DNA of 21,584 nt. It comes from an uncultured Anaerolineales bacterium (GTDB taxonomy: Bacteria > Chloroflexota > Anaerolineae > Anaerolineales > Villigracilaceae). The position numbers and the translations under genes are program-made. This document shows positions 7,639 through 14,968 of this stretch, in pieces. The stretch covers positions 1 to 21,584 of the forward strand of contig CALFXA010000220.1 in assembly GCA_937928015.1 (NCBI GenBank), read 5' to 3'. Each line of letters opens with the position of its first letter. Position 1 is the first letter of the stretch. The notes under the pieces are model-generated. The model searched no databases and was not told where the DNA came from. It was given only the letters and a program-made list of their open reading frames with translations.

Positions 7639-7679
7639 AAAAATAAAAGACCCTAAAGGCCTGTCAGACCTTTAGGGTC
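7639..7679 (-). terminator. Intrinsic terminator after ferritin
   Basis: Perfect 11-bp stem GACCCTAAAGG (7649-7659) / CCTTTAGGGTC (7669-7679) with a 9-base loop. On the minus strand the stem is followed by TTTTATTTTT, a good U-tract. It lies 13 bases after the ferritin stop codon. Confidence 0.9.
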
Positions 7680-7691
7680 CTCCTCTTGACC

Positions 7692-8181
7692 TTAATCGCC
7701 GCGCTTGCCGAGGCGGTGATCCAGTTGCAGGACGGCGGTCTCGTGGGCTTCGATCATCTTCAGGCTGACGATGATTTCGGCTGCGTTCTTTTCCTCTTCG
7801 ACCTGCTCGGTGATGAACCATTGCAGCATCACCTGGGCGGGATAATCCTTCTCCTTGAGGGCCAGTTCGTACAGGGCGTAGATCGAAGCCGTGACCTTGG
7901 CCTCGTGCCCGGCCACCTCTTATCACTTCCATGGTGGAGGTCCACTCAGTCTTGGGGGCGTCGATGGCTTTGAGCGTTACCTTGCCGCCGCGCTCGAGCA
8001 GGAAATCGTAGAACTTCATGGCGTGCTCGCGTTCTTCGGCCTCCTGCACGCGCATCCAGTGCGCGAAGCCGGGCAGGCTTTTATCTTCGAAGTAGGCCGC
8101 CATCGAGAGGTACAGGTAGGAGGAGAAGAGTTCCTTGTTGATCTGTTCATTAATGGCGTCTTGCATCGCTTTTCCGATCAT
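7692..8181 (-). pseudogene. Non-haem ferritin, interrupted by a frameshift
   Basis: The parts together give about 163 residues of a bacterial iron-storage ferritin. The N-terminal part (from ATG 8181, ribosome binding site AAGGAG) carries ferroxidase residues Glu17, Tyr24, Glu50 and His53 at the same numbers as in E. coli FtnA. The C-terminal part, in another frame down to the TAA at 7692, has AGHEAKVT and WFITEQVEEE, which hold the remaining metal ligands. The frame breaks at 7917-7923: seven bases lie between a GTG codon for Val and the GTG of VAGHE where nine are expected (two lost, or one gained). All key residues are otherwise intact and the promoter and terminator look healthy. A sequencing or assembly error is therefore as likely as a fresh mutation. 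As written, the product would lose its C-terminal half. Confidence 0.85.
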
Positions 8182-8215
8182 GGGTATCTCCTTTTATGAA
8201 TTTTAGAATGGTTCA

Positions 8216-8248
8216 CATTCCACGTTTAAATTATACAGTCATTCCACG
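8216..8248 (-). promoter_or_regulatory. Ferritin promoter with flanking direct repeats
   Basis: On the minus strand a perfect TATAAT (plus-strand 8230-8235) lies about 50 bases before the ferritin ATG. No good -35 box is seen. The 9-base word CATTCCACG occurs twice on the plus strand, at 8216-8224 and 8240-8248, directly flanking the -10 element with 24-base spacing. Such placement is consistent with an activator or repressor site; the regulator is unknown. Confidence 0.5.
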
Positions 8249-8264
8249 CCGTGGGTGCAGACAC

Positions 8265-8777
8265 TTAGACTCGGTTTATCTTCCACGCGGACGAGTCCCG
8301 CTTCTGTTCGACCAGTTCCGCGCCGAGTTTTTGGAGCAGGCGGTTGGAGGCGGGATTCTTGATCGTGGTGGCGGTGACTGTTTTGCAGAACGGATGCGAG
8401 AACGCCCAATCGACCAGGCTCCGGGCGGCCTCCGTCATATACCCCTGATTCTGGAACCTCGGACTGATCCCGTACCCGATCTCGGTCGAGCCGCCTTCGT
8501 TGGGATAACCCTTGAAGCCGACCAACCCCGCGCCGACATTCTCCGCCTTGAGCACGATCAGCCAGTAGGTGTACCACAGATGCGTGGACGGGTCCGCCTG
8601 GCTCATCTTCTTGAGCTTCACGCCCAGCGCGCGCAGCACGGACGTGTCCACCACATCGCGCGCGAACGGAAAGCCAAGGTCCTGCTCGAAGGCGGGCAGG
8701 TGGTGCAGGCACAGGCCGAGTTGACGCTCGCTCAACGGAATCAGACGCAGGCGGGGAGTCTCAAGGGTGGTGTCCAT
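8265..8777 (-). CDS. GNAT acetyltransferase, RimJ/RimL type
   Basis: A 170-residue protein starting with the usual LETPRLRLIPL strand. Other family features are GYGISPRFQNQGYMTEA (about 107-123), which contains the acetyl-CoA pyrophosphate-binding loop, and a C-terminal NPASNRLLQKLGAE segment. This matches the Acetyltransf_3 (RimJ/RimL) branch, whose members acetylate protein N-termini or small molecules; the substrate is unknown. The ribosome binding site is a modest AAGGG very near the ATG. It follows the PRPP synthase terminator and precedes ferritin, with no visible functional link to either. Confidence 0.87.
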   Translation of the reverse strand: MDTTLETPRLRLIPLSERQLGLCLHHLPAFEQDLGFPFARDVVDTSVLRALGVKLKKMSQADPSTHLWYTYWLIVLKAENVGAGLVGFKGYPNEGGSTEIGYGISPRFQNQGYMTEAARSLVDWAFSHPFCKTVTATTIKNPASNRLLQKLGAELVEQKRDSSAWKINRV

Positions 8778-8811
8778 GTCCCTTCTTCCAGGATGTCCCG
8801 AATTTTGGACT

Positions 8812-8874
8812 CGTCATAAACAAAGATGAACAGGGATGGATCATGTTTGGGGTTTCGTCCATCGCTGTTCATCT
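8812..8874 (-). terminator. Terminator after PRPP synthase
   Basis: A long inverted repeat pairs 8824-8840 with 8858-8874 over 17 positions with a single G-G mismatch, around a 17-base loop. On the minus strand the stem is followed by TTTGTTTAT. It lies 26 bases after the stop codon of the PRPP synthase gene and fits an intrinsic terminator. Confidence 0.7.
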
Positions 8875-8899
8875 CTGATTGAGTATTGACTTGCGTGTT

Positions 8900-9874
8900 T
8901 TATTCGCCGTACACGAACAGGTCGCTGAGCGACTCGCGGCTGAAGTTGTGACGGATGGCCTCCGCGAAGATGGGTGCCACCGAGAGTACCTTGAGTTTGG
9001 GGTTGGATTTCTCGGGCGGGATGTGGACCGTGTCGGTGGTGATGATCTCGCTGATCTGCGGCACGGCGGCCAGGCGTTCGAGGCCGTTGCGGCTGAAGAC
9101 GCCATGCGTGCAGACGACCATGATGTCTTCCACCCCTTCGTTGACCAACACACGGCTGAGTTCGAGGATGGAGCCGCCGGTGGCGATCTCGTCATCGTAG
9201 ACCAGCGCACGCTTGTGGCCGCGCACCTGGTTGCCAACCAGTCCGCTGATGACCACCTCGGTGTCGGAGACGCGCTCCTTGTTGCCGGCCGCCACGGGCA
9301 GATCGAGTGTGCGCGCGAACCGCGCGGCGGACTTGGCCTGTCCCATGTCGGGCGCGACGATGATCGCGCCGCTCAGGTCCTTCTGGGCCAGATAATCCTT
9401 GAATACGGGGCGGCTGCTGAGCGGATCGGTGGGGACGGCAAAGAAGCCGTGCACTTGCGGCGAGTGGAACATCATGCTCATCACATGCGTGGCGCCCGCC
9501 GTCTGGAGCAGGTCCGCTACCAGACGCGCGGTGATGGAAATGCGCGGGGCATCCTTCTTGTCCGAGCGGCCGAACGAGAAATACGGGATGATGGCGTGGA
9601 TCTCGGAAGCCGCCGCGCCGCGCGCGATGTCGATCATCATCAGCAATTCCATCAGGTGATCGTTGACGGGCTGCGAGAGCGACTGCACGATGTACACACG
9701 GCGGTAACGCACACTGGCGCCGAGCTGGATATACATATTGTCGTTACTGAAGCGTGTGATCTTGGTCTCGTCGAGCGGCACGCCCAGTTTGGCGGCGATG
9801 CTCTCGGCCAGCTTCGGGTTGGAATTTCCGCTGAAGAAGCGGACCTCTCCAGCGGAGACAGGGTCGTTGGTCAT
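8900..9874 (-). CDS. prs: Ribose-phosphate pyrophosphokinase (PRPP synthase)
   Basis: Makes 5-phosphoribosyl-1-pyrophosphate from ribose-5-phosphate and ATP in the cytosol, feeding nucleotide, His/Trp and phosphoribosyl-lipid synthesis. The 324 residues cover the full family length (about 310-325). Motifs: QSLSQPVNDHLMELL (64-78), His137 in MMFHSPQVHGFF, APDMGQAKSA (174-183) and the PRPP loop VYDDEIATGGSI (225-236) with Asp227-Asp228. The ATP-binding segment reads PYFSFGRSDKKD (97-108) where E. coli and B. subtilis have a Gln after the Arg, so this is a divergent subtype. The flexible loop keeps Lys199 and Arg201. The start is the ATG at 9874 with a GGAG ribosome binding site; codons upstream in frame are spurious. 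Confidence 0.9.
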   Translation of the reverse strand: MTNDPVSAGEVRFFSGNSNPKLAESIAAKLGVPLDETKITRFSNDNMYIQLGASVRYRRVYIVQSLSQPVNDHLMELLMMIDIARGAAASEIHAIIPYFSFGRSDKKDAPRISITARLVADLLQTAGATHVMSMMFHSPQVHGFFAVPTDPLSSRPVFKDYLAQKDLSGAIIVAPDMGQAKSAARFARTLDLPVAAGNKERVSDTEVVISGLVGNQVRGHKRALVYDDEIATGGSILELSRVLVNEGVEDIMVVCTHGVFSRNGLERLAAVPQISEIITTDTVHIPPEKSNPKLKVLSVAPIFAEAIRHNFSRESLSDLFVYGE

Positions 9875-9934
9875 GGGTACTCCAAAAATAAGGGTTACAC
9901 CGCAGTGAAATGTAGTCAGGGAGCGGGCGGGAGC

Positions 9935-9964
9935 ATCATACCACGCCGCGCCCCATCCGCACAA
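9935..9964 (-). promoter_or_regulatory. Possible sigma70-type promoter for prs
   Basis: On the minus strand TTGTGC (plus-strand 9959-9964) and TATGAT (9935-9940) are separated by 18 bases, about 60 bases before the prs start codon, in the gap after the small membrane-protein gene. The -35 match is only partial. Confidence 0.4.
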
Positions 9965-9968
9965 CGCC

Positions 9969-10244
9969 TCAAGACGACTTCGGCTTCCGCGTGAATCGGT
10001 CGATGATGAACGCGCCGACGAGGTACCAGAATGCGAGGTCCAGTCCAAGGTTGAGTCCACTGAACTCCGAACAGACTTCCCTTGGAGGACAGGGGCCCCA
10101 GGCGCTGTAGAAAGTCAGCGGCAGACCGTAGAAGGCGGCGTCCATGATGAAGATATTCTTTAACCTCCACAACCAGGTCAGACCGAGGAGCAACATCAGC
10201 GCAACGAAAATCTTGAGCGGGGATGGTTTCAAAAATTTCAGCAT
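9969..10244 (-). CDS. Small two-helix membrane protein, unknown function
   Basis: A 91-residue hypothetical protein. It has two hydrophobic segments (residues about 11-27 and 66-82), positively charged ends (KFLKPSPLK; RFTRKPK), and a central stretch with two cysteines (Cys52, Cys58) and CPP. The charge pattern suggests both termini inside the cell and the Cys-bearing loop outside. The ATG at 10244 has a GAGGG ribosome binding site and lies 2 bases after the polX stop codon, so it is co-transcribed with polX. I recognise no family. Confidence 0.7.
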   Translation of the reverse strand: MLKFLKPSPLKIFVALMLLLGLTWLWRLKNIFIMDAAFYGLPLTFYSAWGPCPPREVCSEFSGLNLGLDLAFWYLVGAFIIDRFTRKPKSS

Positions 10245-10246
10245 GG

Positions 10247-11974
10247 TTACCCTCGCTTCTTTAGCCATTTCAATAATTTTTCTGGCGACCAGCAGTTGAT
10301 GACATCGGCCTTGGTGAGCCAGGCGCGGCGGGCGATGGCGACGCCGTAGAAGAGATTGTCGAAATCTTCCTCGGAGTGTGAGTCGGTGTTGATGCTGATC
10401 GGGATGCCCAACTCCCTGGCGCGGCGCGCATAGACATCGTCCAGGTCGAGGCGGGCGGGGTGGGCGTTGATCTCCAGCGCCACGCCCGTTTCGGCGGCGG
10501 CGTTGAGGACGGCGTCCATGTCCAGGTCGGCGCCTTCGCGCTCGGGGATCAACCGTCCCGTGGGATGGCCGATGATGTCCACGTGCGGGTTGCGGATGGC
10601 GTTGAGCAGGCGCTCGGTCACCTTCTCGCGCGGCTGGCGCAGCGACGTATGTAACGAGGCCAGCACCAGGTCGAGCGAGGCCAGGAACTCGTCGGGATAA
10701 TCCAGTGTGCCGTCGGCCTTGATCTCCACCTCGGTGGCGTGCAAGACGAGAATCTCGTCGCCGAGCTGCTTCTGGATCTTCTTGATCTCGGCGGCTTGTT
10801 TCTTGTGATCGTCCATGCTCAAGCCGCCCGTCACGCCCAGGCTGACGGAATGGTCGGTGAAGGCGATGACCTGGATGCCACGCCTGGCGGCGGCGCGCGC
10901 CATCTCCAGCATGGTCAACTTGCCGTCGCTCCAATTGGAGTGCGTTTGCAGGTCGGCTTTGATGTCTTTGACTTCGATCAGTTTGGGCAGTTTGCCCGCT
11001 TTGGCCGCCGCCACCTCGCCGCGATCCTCGCGCAGCTCGGGCGGGATCCACGGCAGGCCCAACTTTTTGTACACTTCCGCTTCGGTGGCGCATAGGATTT
11101 CGCCGCCCCCGTCGGTGCGGGTCAGCGCATGTTCGGAGAGCGAGAGTCTCTGCGCCAGCGCGATCTGCCGCAACTGCACGTTGTGATCCTTCGACCCCGT
11201 GGCATATTGCAGCGCCGTGCCGAACTTCTCGGGCGGATGCACCCAGACCTGCGCGCGCACTCCATCGCCGAATTCGATGCTTGCCTTGGTCTCGCCCTGG
11301 CCCAATACGCGGCTGACGCCGGGTAGTTTGACGAAGGCCTCCATCACCGGTGCGGACTCCTTCGCCGCGACGAGGATGTCCAGGTCGCCGACGGTGGAGC
11401 GCATGCGACGGAGGCTGCCGGCGGGTTCCGCGGTGACGACGCCTTCCACGCCCTTGAGGGTGCGGATGATCTCCTGGGCGAGCGGGTACGCCCGCCCCAA
11501 CGGAATCCGCCCCGAGCGGCGGGCCAGCGACGCAATCCCTTCGAGGATGGCTGCCTCGGACTTGGCTCCCATCCCGGGCAGGCCGCGCAGTTTCCCCTCT
11601 TTGGCGGCGGCTTCCAAATCGGGCAGGGTGGTGATGTCCAGTGCCTTCCAGATGGCAGCCACCTTCTTCGGGCCCAGCCCAGGCACTTGCAGCCAGGTCG
11701 CCAGGCTTTCTGGCACTTCTTCTTTTAGTCTTTCCAGAAATCCCAATTTGCCGGTGGAGAACAACTCGTCGATTTTCTCGGCGATGGCCTTGCCCACGCC
11801 GGGAATTTCGCGCAGTTTGCCTTCCTTCCAGTATTCGCTGGCCTCGCGCGGCAGGCTGGCGAGACTCTCCGCCGCCTTGCGATAAGCCAGGATGACGTAA
11901 ATGACCTCGCCTTTGATTTCCACTAAGTTGGCGATCAGGGTGAACGTGTCAGCCAGTTGTTTGTTATTCAGCAT
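10247..11974 (-). CDS. polX: DNA polymerase/3'-5' exonuclease PolX
   Basis: A 575-residue bacterial family-X polymerase with C-terminal PHP domain, the usual length, implicated in DNA repair. Order: 8-kDa-like DNA-binding region with helix-hairpin-helix motifs (IPGVGKAIAEKI, 57-68; VPGLGPKKVAAI, 97-108; LPGMGAKS, 132-139), then polymerase palm with GSLRR (186-190) and GDLDI (Asp197, Asp199), and the TGSKDHN motif (259-265). The position of the third catalytic Asp is Gln242 (VRAQVWVHPPEKFG), so polymerase activity may be lost. The PHP nuclease domain has DLQTHSNWSDG (341-351), FTDHS (372-376), Glu415, His442, His470, His505 and NTDSH (529-533), an almost complete metal site. The first usual His of the DLHxH motif is Gln343, a change I believe is common in PolX. 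GGAGAG precedes the ATG. Confidence 0.93.
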   Translation of the reverse strand: MLNNKQLADTFTLIANLVEIKGEVIYVILAYRKAAESLASLPREASEYWKEGKLREIPGVGKAIAEKIDELFSTGKLGFLERLKEEVPESLATWLQVPGLGPKKVAAIWKALDITTLPDLEAAAKEGKLRGLPGMGAKSEAAILEGIASLARRSGRIPLGRAYPLAQEIIRTLKGVEGVVTAEPAGSLRRMRSTVGDLDILVAAKESAPVMEAFVKLPGVSRVLGQGETKASIEFGDGVRAQVWVHPPEKFGTALQYATGSKDHNVQLRQIALAQRLSLSEHALTRTDGGGEILCATEAEVYKKLGLPWIPPELREDRGEVAAAKAGKLPKLIEVKDIKADLQTHSNWSDGKLTMLEMARAAARRGIQVIAFTDHSVSLGVTGGLSMDDHKKQAAEIKKIQKQLGDEILVLHATEVEIKADGTLDYPDEFLASLDLVLASLHTSLRQPREKVTERLLNAIRNPHVDIIGHPTGRLIPEREGADLDMDAVLNAAAETGVALEINAHPARLDLDDVYARRARELGIPISINTDSHSEEDFDNLFYGVAIARRAWLTKADVINCWSPEKLLKWLKKRG

Positions 11975-12006
11975 GGGTCTCTCCTCTAAAAGTCGGCTCT
12001 GGGCGA

Positions 12007-12012
12007 ATTATA
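12007..12012 (-). promoter_or_regulatory. Possible -10 element for polX
   Basis: A perfect TATAAT on the minus strand lies 32 bases before the polX start codon and is framed by the inverted arms GGGCG/CGCCC. No convincing -35 hexamer is seen at 16-18 bases, so this is tentative. Confidence 0.4.
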
Positions 12013-12159
12013 CGCCCAAGCCGTCCAGCGGCGGAGCAAGCCTGGAAATTGGCAGTTTTCGGGGCGAAAATGCCCAAAAACGGGACCCAACAAAAAAGTT
12101 AGGTGAAGTTAATCCTCCCCCAAGAATTGGTTTGTGAAATGCAGAATTTGTCGGCGAAA

Positions 12160-12355
12160 CGGGACCTGACCACTTTTCCAATCTGTCAGGCTAACAGGTC
12201 TGTCGGCGGTTTTAGTACCCGGGTCATGGGGGGTGACCCCTCTTCCCGGGCCATAATGCCCTCGACGCGAGGCAAACCGTCCGTTTTTGCCAAGCCGCCG
12301 GGCCGCAGCAAACCTGCAAGACCCACCCGGTTCAAGAACGGGCGGATTCCCGCAA
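12160..12355 (+). promoter_or_regulatory. Candidate structured 5' leader of the beta-helix gene
   Basis: Several inverted repeats lie in series. CCTGAC/GTCAGG (12165-12190) competes with GACCTG/CAGGTC (12163-12200). GGGTCA/TGACCC (12221-12239) competes with CCCGGG/CCCGGG (12218-12250). CCTCG/CGAGG lies at 12260-12272 and GGCAAA/TTTGCC at 12271-12291. CCGGG/CCCGG (12298-12330) encloses GCAG-CAAAC-CTGC. The last element ends about 25 bases before the ribosome binding site AAAGGAG. Words such as GGCAAACC, AAGCC and CCGGG recall c-di-GMP-I riboswitches, but the full consensus is not met. Structured RNA is plausible; ligand and class are unknown. Confidence 0.4.
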
Positions 12356-12366
12356 AGGAGAAAACC

Positions 12367-14400
12367 ATGAAGAATACAACCCATCGTTTTATGGGGCTTC
12401 TCGCAGGGCTGATGTTGGTCTTTGGCAGCGTCTTTACCGTTCAGGCTGCCACCAGCAATGTGTACGTTTCTGCCACGGGCAGCGGCACCGCCTGCACCCA
12501 AACCTCCCCCTGTTCGATTGCGACCGGCGCCAAGAATCTAGGCGCCGGCAAGACCCTGGTCGTCAACTCGGGCACGTATAACACGGCCCTGCAAATTACC
12601 AAGTCTGGCACGGCCACGCAGCCGATCAAAGTGACCGGCCCGGCGGTCATCAAGTCAGTGGTCATCAGCGGGTCCTATGTGGAGGTCAGCGGCCTGGAAG
12701 TGACCGGGGCTACGCAGCACGGCGTGACCATCAGCGGAAAGCATGTCAAGTTCTCCGATTTCTCGGTGCATGACAACGTCAACGAGAACAAGAGCGGCAG
12801 TTCCTGCTCGGGTTCGGGCTCGTGGGGCTCGGGCCTGAAGGTCGCCTATGGTGGCGAGGATATCCAGCTCTCGAACGGACAGGTCTTCCACAACTGCGGC
12901 GAGGGGCTGGCCGTCACGCGCGGCATTAACGTTACGATCACGAACGGCACTGCATACGATAACTTCAGCGCCAACTTTTATCTCGATAACAGCAAGCAGG
13001 TCACCCTGCAGCGCAGTTTCGCGTACTGCACGAGCAATACCAATTACTACCGCTCGGGCCAGCCCGCCACGGGCATCCTGATCGGCGAGGAATATTACTC
13101 GGGGTGGGGCGGCCAACTCGGCAACCTGACCATCATCAACAACATCTCGTACGGATGCAAGGGACTGAACTTCTACGGCGTGTCTTCCAGTATCTCGAAT
13201 GGCGGTCTGGTTGGCGCGCTCATCGCACACAACACCATCTGGAATGTGTATGGCGGCAAGGCGATTTCCATCAGCGATCAGCCCGCCAACCAGGGCATCA
13301 CCATCGGTAACAACATTGCCGCCGGGACGATTTCCCCGGATAATGCCACGCTGAAGAATAATCAAAGCAGCGCGGTCTTTGCATCCACGCCAGGGTACAC
13401 GATGACCTCCTTCAAACTGTCCCAGAGTTCACCGGGCGTGAATGCGGGCGCGTCCCTTGGCGTATTGACGGATGCCGCCAACAATACGCGCGATTCCCGT
13501 CCAGATGTGGGCGCGTGGGAATTCGGCACGAGCGGCACTCAGGCCACTGCCACTGTGGCGCCTCCGACGGCGACCCGCGTCAACGCGACCGCCACCGCCA
13601 CGATCCCGGTCCGTCCGACCGACACAGTAGTGCCCAAGGGCCAGCGCAGTATTGATGTTCGCATTGCCTCAAGCAGCGATGATGCCGAGGAGAGCGCTTC
13701 GGGTTCGGTCAACCTCACCCATACCACGCTTGAACTTGTCAATGACAACGGCCTGCAGATTGTGGGTTTGCGCTTCACGGGTGTCAACATTCCTCAGGGC
13801 GCAAAGATCGTCAATGCCTACATCCAGTTCAAATCTGCGGCTGTTTCTTCCAATGCAGTGACTCTGAGTATCCGCGGCCATGCGGTCGGGAATGCCCCAT
13901 CCTTCTCCACCACCTCGATGAACCTATCTTCGCGGTCGCTCACGATGGAAAACATCATATGGAAACCCTCCGCCTGGACCTCAGCCGGTATGGCAGACGT
14001 CACCCAGGCTACACCCAACCTGGCCAGCCTGGTGCAGGAGATTGTCGGCCGCACGGATTGGTCCTCAGGGAATGCGTTGGTTTTCCTCATCAGCGGCTTG
14101 AATGACAAGCGTGTGGCGGCGGCTTTCGATGGAGATGCGGCAAGCGCTCCACTCCTGCACATTGAGTACGACACGACCTCGGCTGGACAGGCGATTCTGG
14201 TCACCCCCACCTTCACGCCCACCGTTGTCAGTTCGCCGACCTCCGCGCCTGCCACCGCTACTGTGACGGAGGCTCCCACCTCGACCCCTGCGCCGACGGA
14301 GACTCCCATCCCCTCCGAGACGCCTGTCCCCACGGATACTCCCACGGACATCGTCCCCCCGACGGAGGAGCCGCCAACGTCCACCCCCTCTGTGCCATAA
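12367..14400 (+). CDS. Secreted right-handed beta-helix protein with Thr/Pro-rich tail
   Basis: A 677-residue exported protein. The signal peptide ends at VQA (about 27/28). Residues 31-385 form a right-handed parallel beta-helix of the kind seen in DUF1565/pectate-lyase-like proteins: it opens with VYVSATGSGTACTQTSPCS and runs through repeated short turns of Gly, Asn and Val/Ile. A Thr/Ala-rich linker (391-425) leads to a compact domain (427-602) with DDAEE (438-442), IVGLRF, IPQGAKI and W-containing motifs. This is a beta-sandwich-like module I recall from many secreted bacterial proteins but cannot name. The tail (611-677) is almost all Thr, Pro, Ser and Val. The ATG at 12367 follows a strong AAAGGAG. 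No clear membrane anchor or sorting signal ends the tail. It may bind or cleave polysaccharide; catalytic residues are not evident. Confidence 0.82.
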   Translation: MKNTTHRFMGLLAGLMLVFGSVFTVQAATSNVYVSATGSGTACTQTSPCSIATGAKNLGAGKTLVVNSGTYNTALQITKSGTATQPIKVTGPAVIKSVVISGSYVEVSGLEVTGATQHGVTISGKHVKFSDFSVHDNVNENKSGSSCSGSGSWGSGLKVAYGGEDIQLSNGQVFHNCGEGLAVTRGINVTITNGTAYDNFSANFYLDNSKQVTLQRSFAYCTSNTNYYRSGQPATGILIGEEYYSGWGGQLGNLTIINNISYGCKGLNFYGVSSSISNGGLVGALIAHNTIWNVYGGKAISISDQPANQGITIGNNIAAGTISPDNATLKNNQSSAVFASTPGYTMTSFKLSQSSPGVNAGASLGVLTDAANNTRDSRPDVGAWEFGTSGTQATATVAPPTATRVNATATATIPVRPTDTVVPKGQRSIDVRIASSSDDAEESASGSVNLTHTTLELVNDNGLQIVGLRFTGVNIPQGAKIVNAYIQFKSAAVSSNAVTLSIRGHAVGNAPSFSTTSMNLSSRSLTMENIIWKPSAWTSAGMADVTQATPNLASLVQEIVGRTDWSSGNALVFLISGLNDKRVAAAFDGDAASAPLLHIEYDTTSAGQAILVTPTFTPTVVSSPTSAPATATVTEAPTSTPAPTETPIPSETPVPTDTPTDIVPPTEEPPTSTPSVP

Positions 14401-14413
14401 GTCCACGCAACAA

Positions 14414-14450
14414 AAATCTGCCTCCCGATGTTGGGAGGCAGATTTCATTT
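14414..14450. terminator. Bidirectional intrinsic terminator
   Basis: Perfect 13-bp stem AAATCTGCCTCCC (14414-14426) / GGGAGGCAGATTT (14433-14445) with a 6-base loop. U-rich sequence follows on both strands (CATTTT to the right, TTGTTG after the AAA/TTT end to the left). It lies between two convergent genes and probably ends both transcripts. Confidence 0.9.
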
Positions 14451-14456
14451 TGGCTT

Positions 14457-14894
14457 TTACTTGACCGTCAACCAGACACCCACGAGGACGACCGCCAGCC
14501 CCAGCAGGCGCGACGCGTCGAGCGGGCGCGGACTCGCGCCCAACAGCCCAAAATGATCCAACAGCACGCCGATCAAGATCTGGCCTGCAACGATGGTGAT
14601 GGTCGCTGCCGCCACACCGATGCGGGGGATCATGTAACTGACCGCACCGATAACGACCAGCCCAAATACACCCGCAATCAGTGCATACCAAGGCGCCGTC
14701 CGCCACTGGCTCAACTTCCCGCCGCTGTAGAACAACAGAGGCAACAGGGCCGCAATCGCCCCGCCGATATGCACGATGAAGATGCTTTCCAATGTGCCGA
14801 TACGTTGACTGAGCATGCTCGCCAGCGGACTTTGCAAACCGACTGCAATCCCGCCTGCCAGCCCGATCAGGATGATGAAAAGAAGATTATCCAT
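14457..14894 (-). CDS. YdcZ/DUF606-type DMT-family membrane protein
   Basis: A 145-residue protein with five predicted membrane helices (about 4-21, 39-56, 68-89, 94-115 and 127-144), half the size of an EamA transporter. Its pattern (GLAGGIAVGLQSPLAS at the start, GQILIGVLLDHFG near residue 104, a final GLAVVLVGVWL) matches the DUF606/YdcZ family. Such half-size proteins are thought to work as dimers in small-molecule transport; the substrate is unknown. An AGGA ribosome binding site precedes the ATG. It is transcribed away from the small membrane-protein gene at 15006 and may share its control region. Confidence 0.88.
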   Translation of the reverse strand: MDNLLFIILIGLAGGIAVGLQSPLASMLSQRIGTLESIFIVHIGGAIAALLPLLFYSGGKLSQWRTAPWYALIAGVFGLVVIGAVSYMIPRIGVAAATITIVAGQILIGVLLDHFGLLGASPRPLDASRLLGLAVVLVGVWLTVK

Positions 14895-14968
14895 GTGGTT
14901 GTCCTTTTTGGGTTAGATGATACTTGATTTGGCTGAATGCGCCAAACAGGTGATAGGGACGGAAATTG

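Larger units (their letters stand above)
11975..12366. other. Divergent intergenic region, no gene; hairpin-rich on the right
   Basis: These 392 bases separate the leftward polX from the rightward beta-helix gene. Plus-strand reading is open from 12103 but has no signal-peptide-like or conserved content before the ATG at 12367, so it is taken as non-coding. The left part holds the polX promoter region and a small palindrome TTTTCG-GGG-CGAAAA near 12055-12070. The right part, from about 12160, is rich in inverted repeats and is listed separately as a leader RNA candidate. Confidence 0.7.

Noticed and set aside
7629..7640. TTG start at 7640 for the AAC(6')-like gene
   Set aside because: It would use the GGGAG ribosome binding site as coding sequence; the ATG at 7628 is correctly spaced behind it.
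3542..9994. Long plus-strand open frames (e.g. 3542-4624, 5788-6909, 8879-9994) opposite the leftward genes
   Set aside because: Their translations are rich in Arg, Gly, His and Ala, show no domain motifs, and mirror well-supported genes on the minus strand. They are antisense shadows in GC-rich DNA.
10245..11093. Long N-terminal extension of the 91-residue membrane protein
   Set aside because: It is off-frame reading of polX; the ATG at 10244 has a ribosome binding site directly after the polX stop.
12270..12355. Canonical c-di-GMP-I riboswitch
   Set aside because: GGCAAACC and AAGCC words occur, but the GGGACGC-type segment and the tetraloop hairpin are missing and GGCAAA pairs better with TTTGCC. 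Kept only as an unassigned structured leader.
12103..12366. Coding extension of the beta-helix protein upstream of 12367
   Set aside because: The signal peptide and a strong AAAGGAG site define the ATG at 12367; the upstream part is hairpin-rich and looks non-coding.
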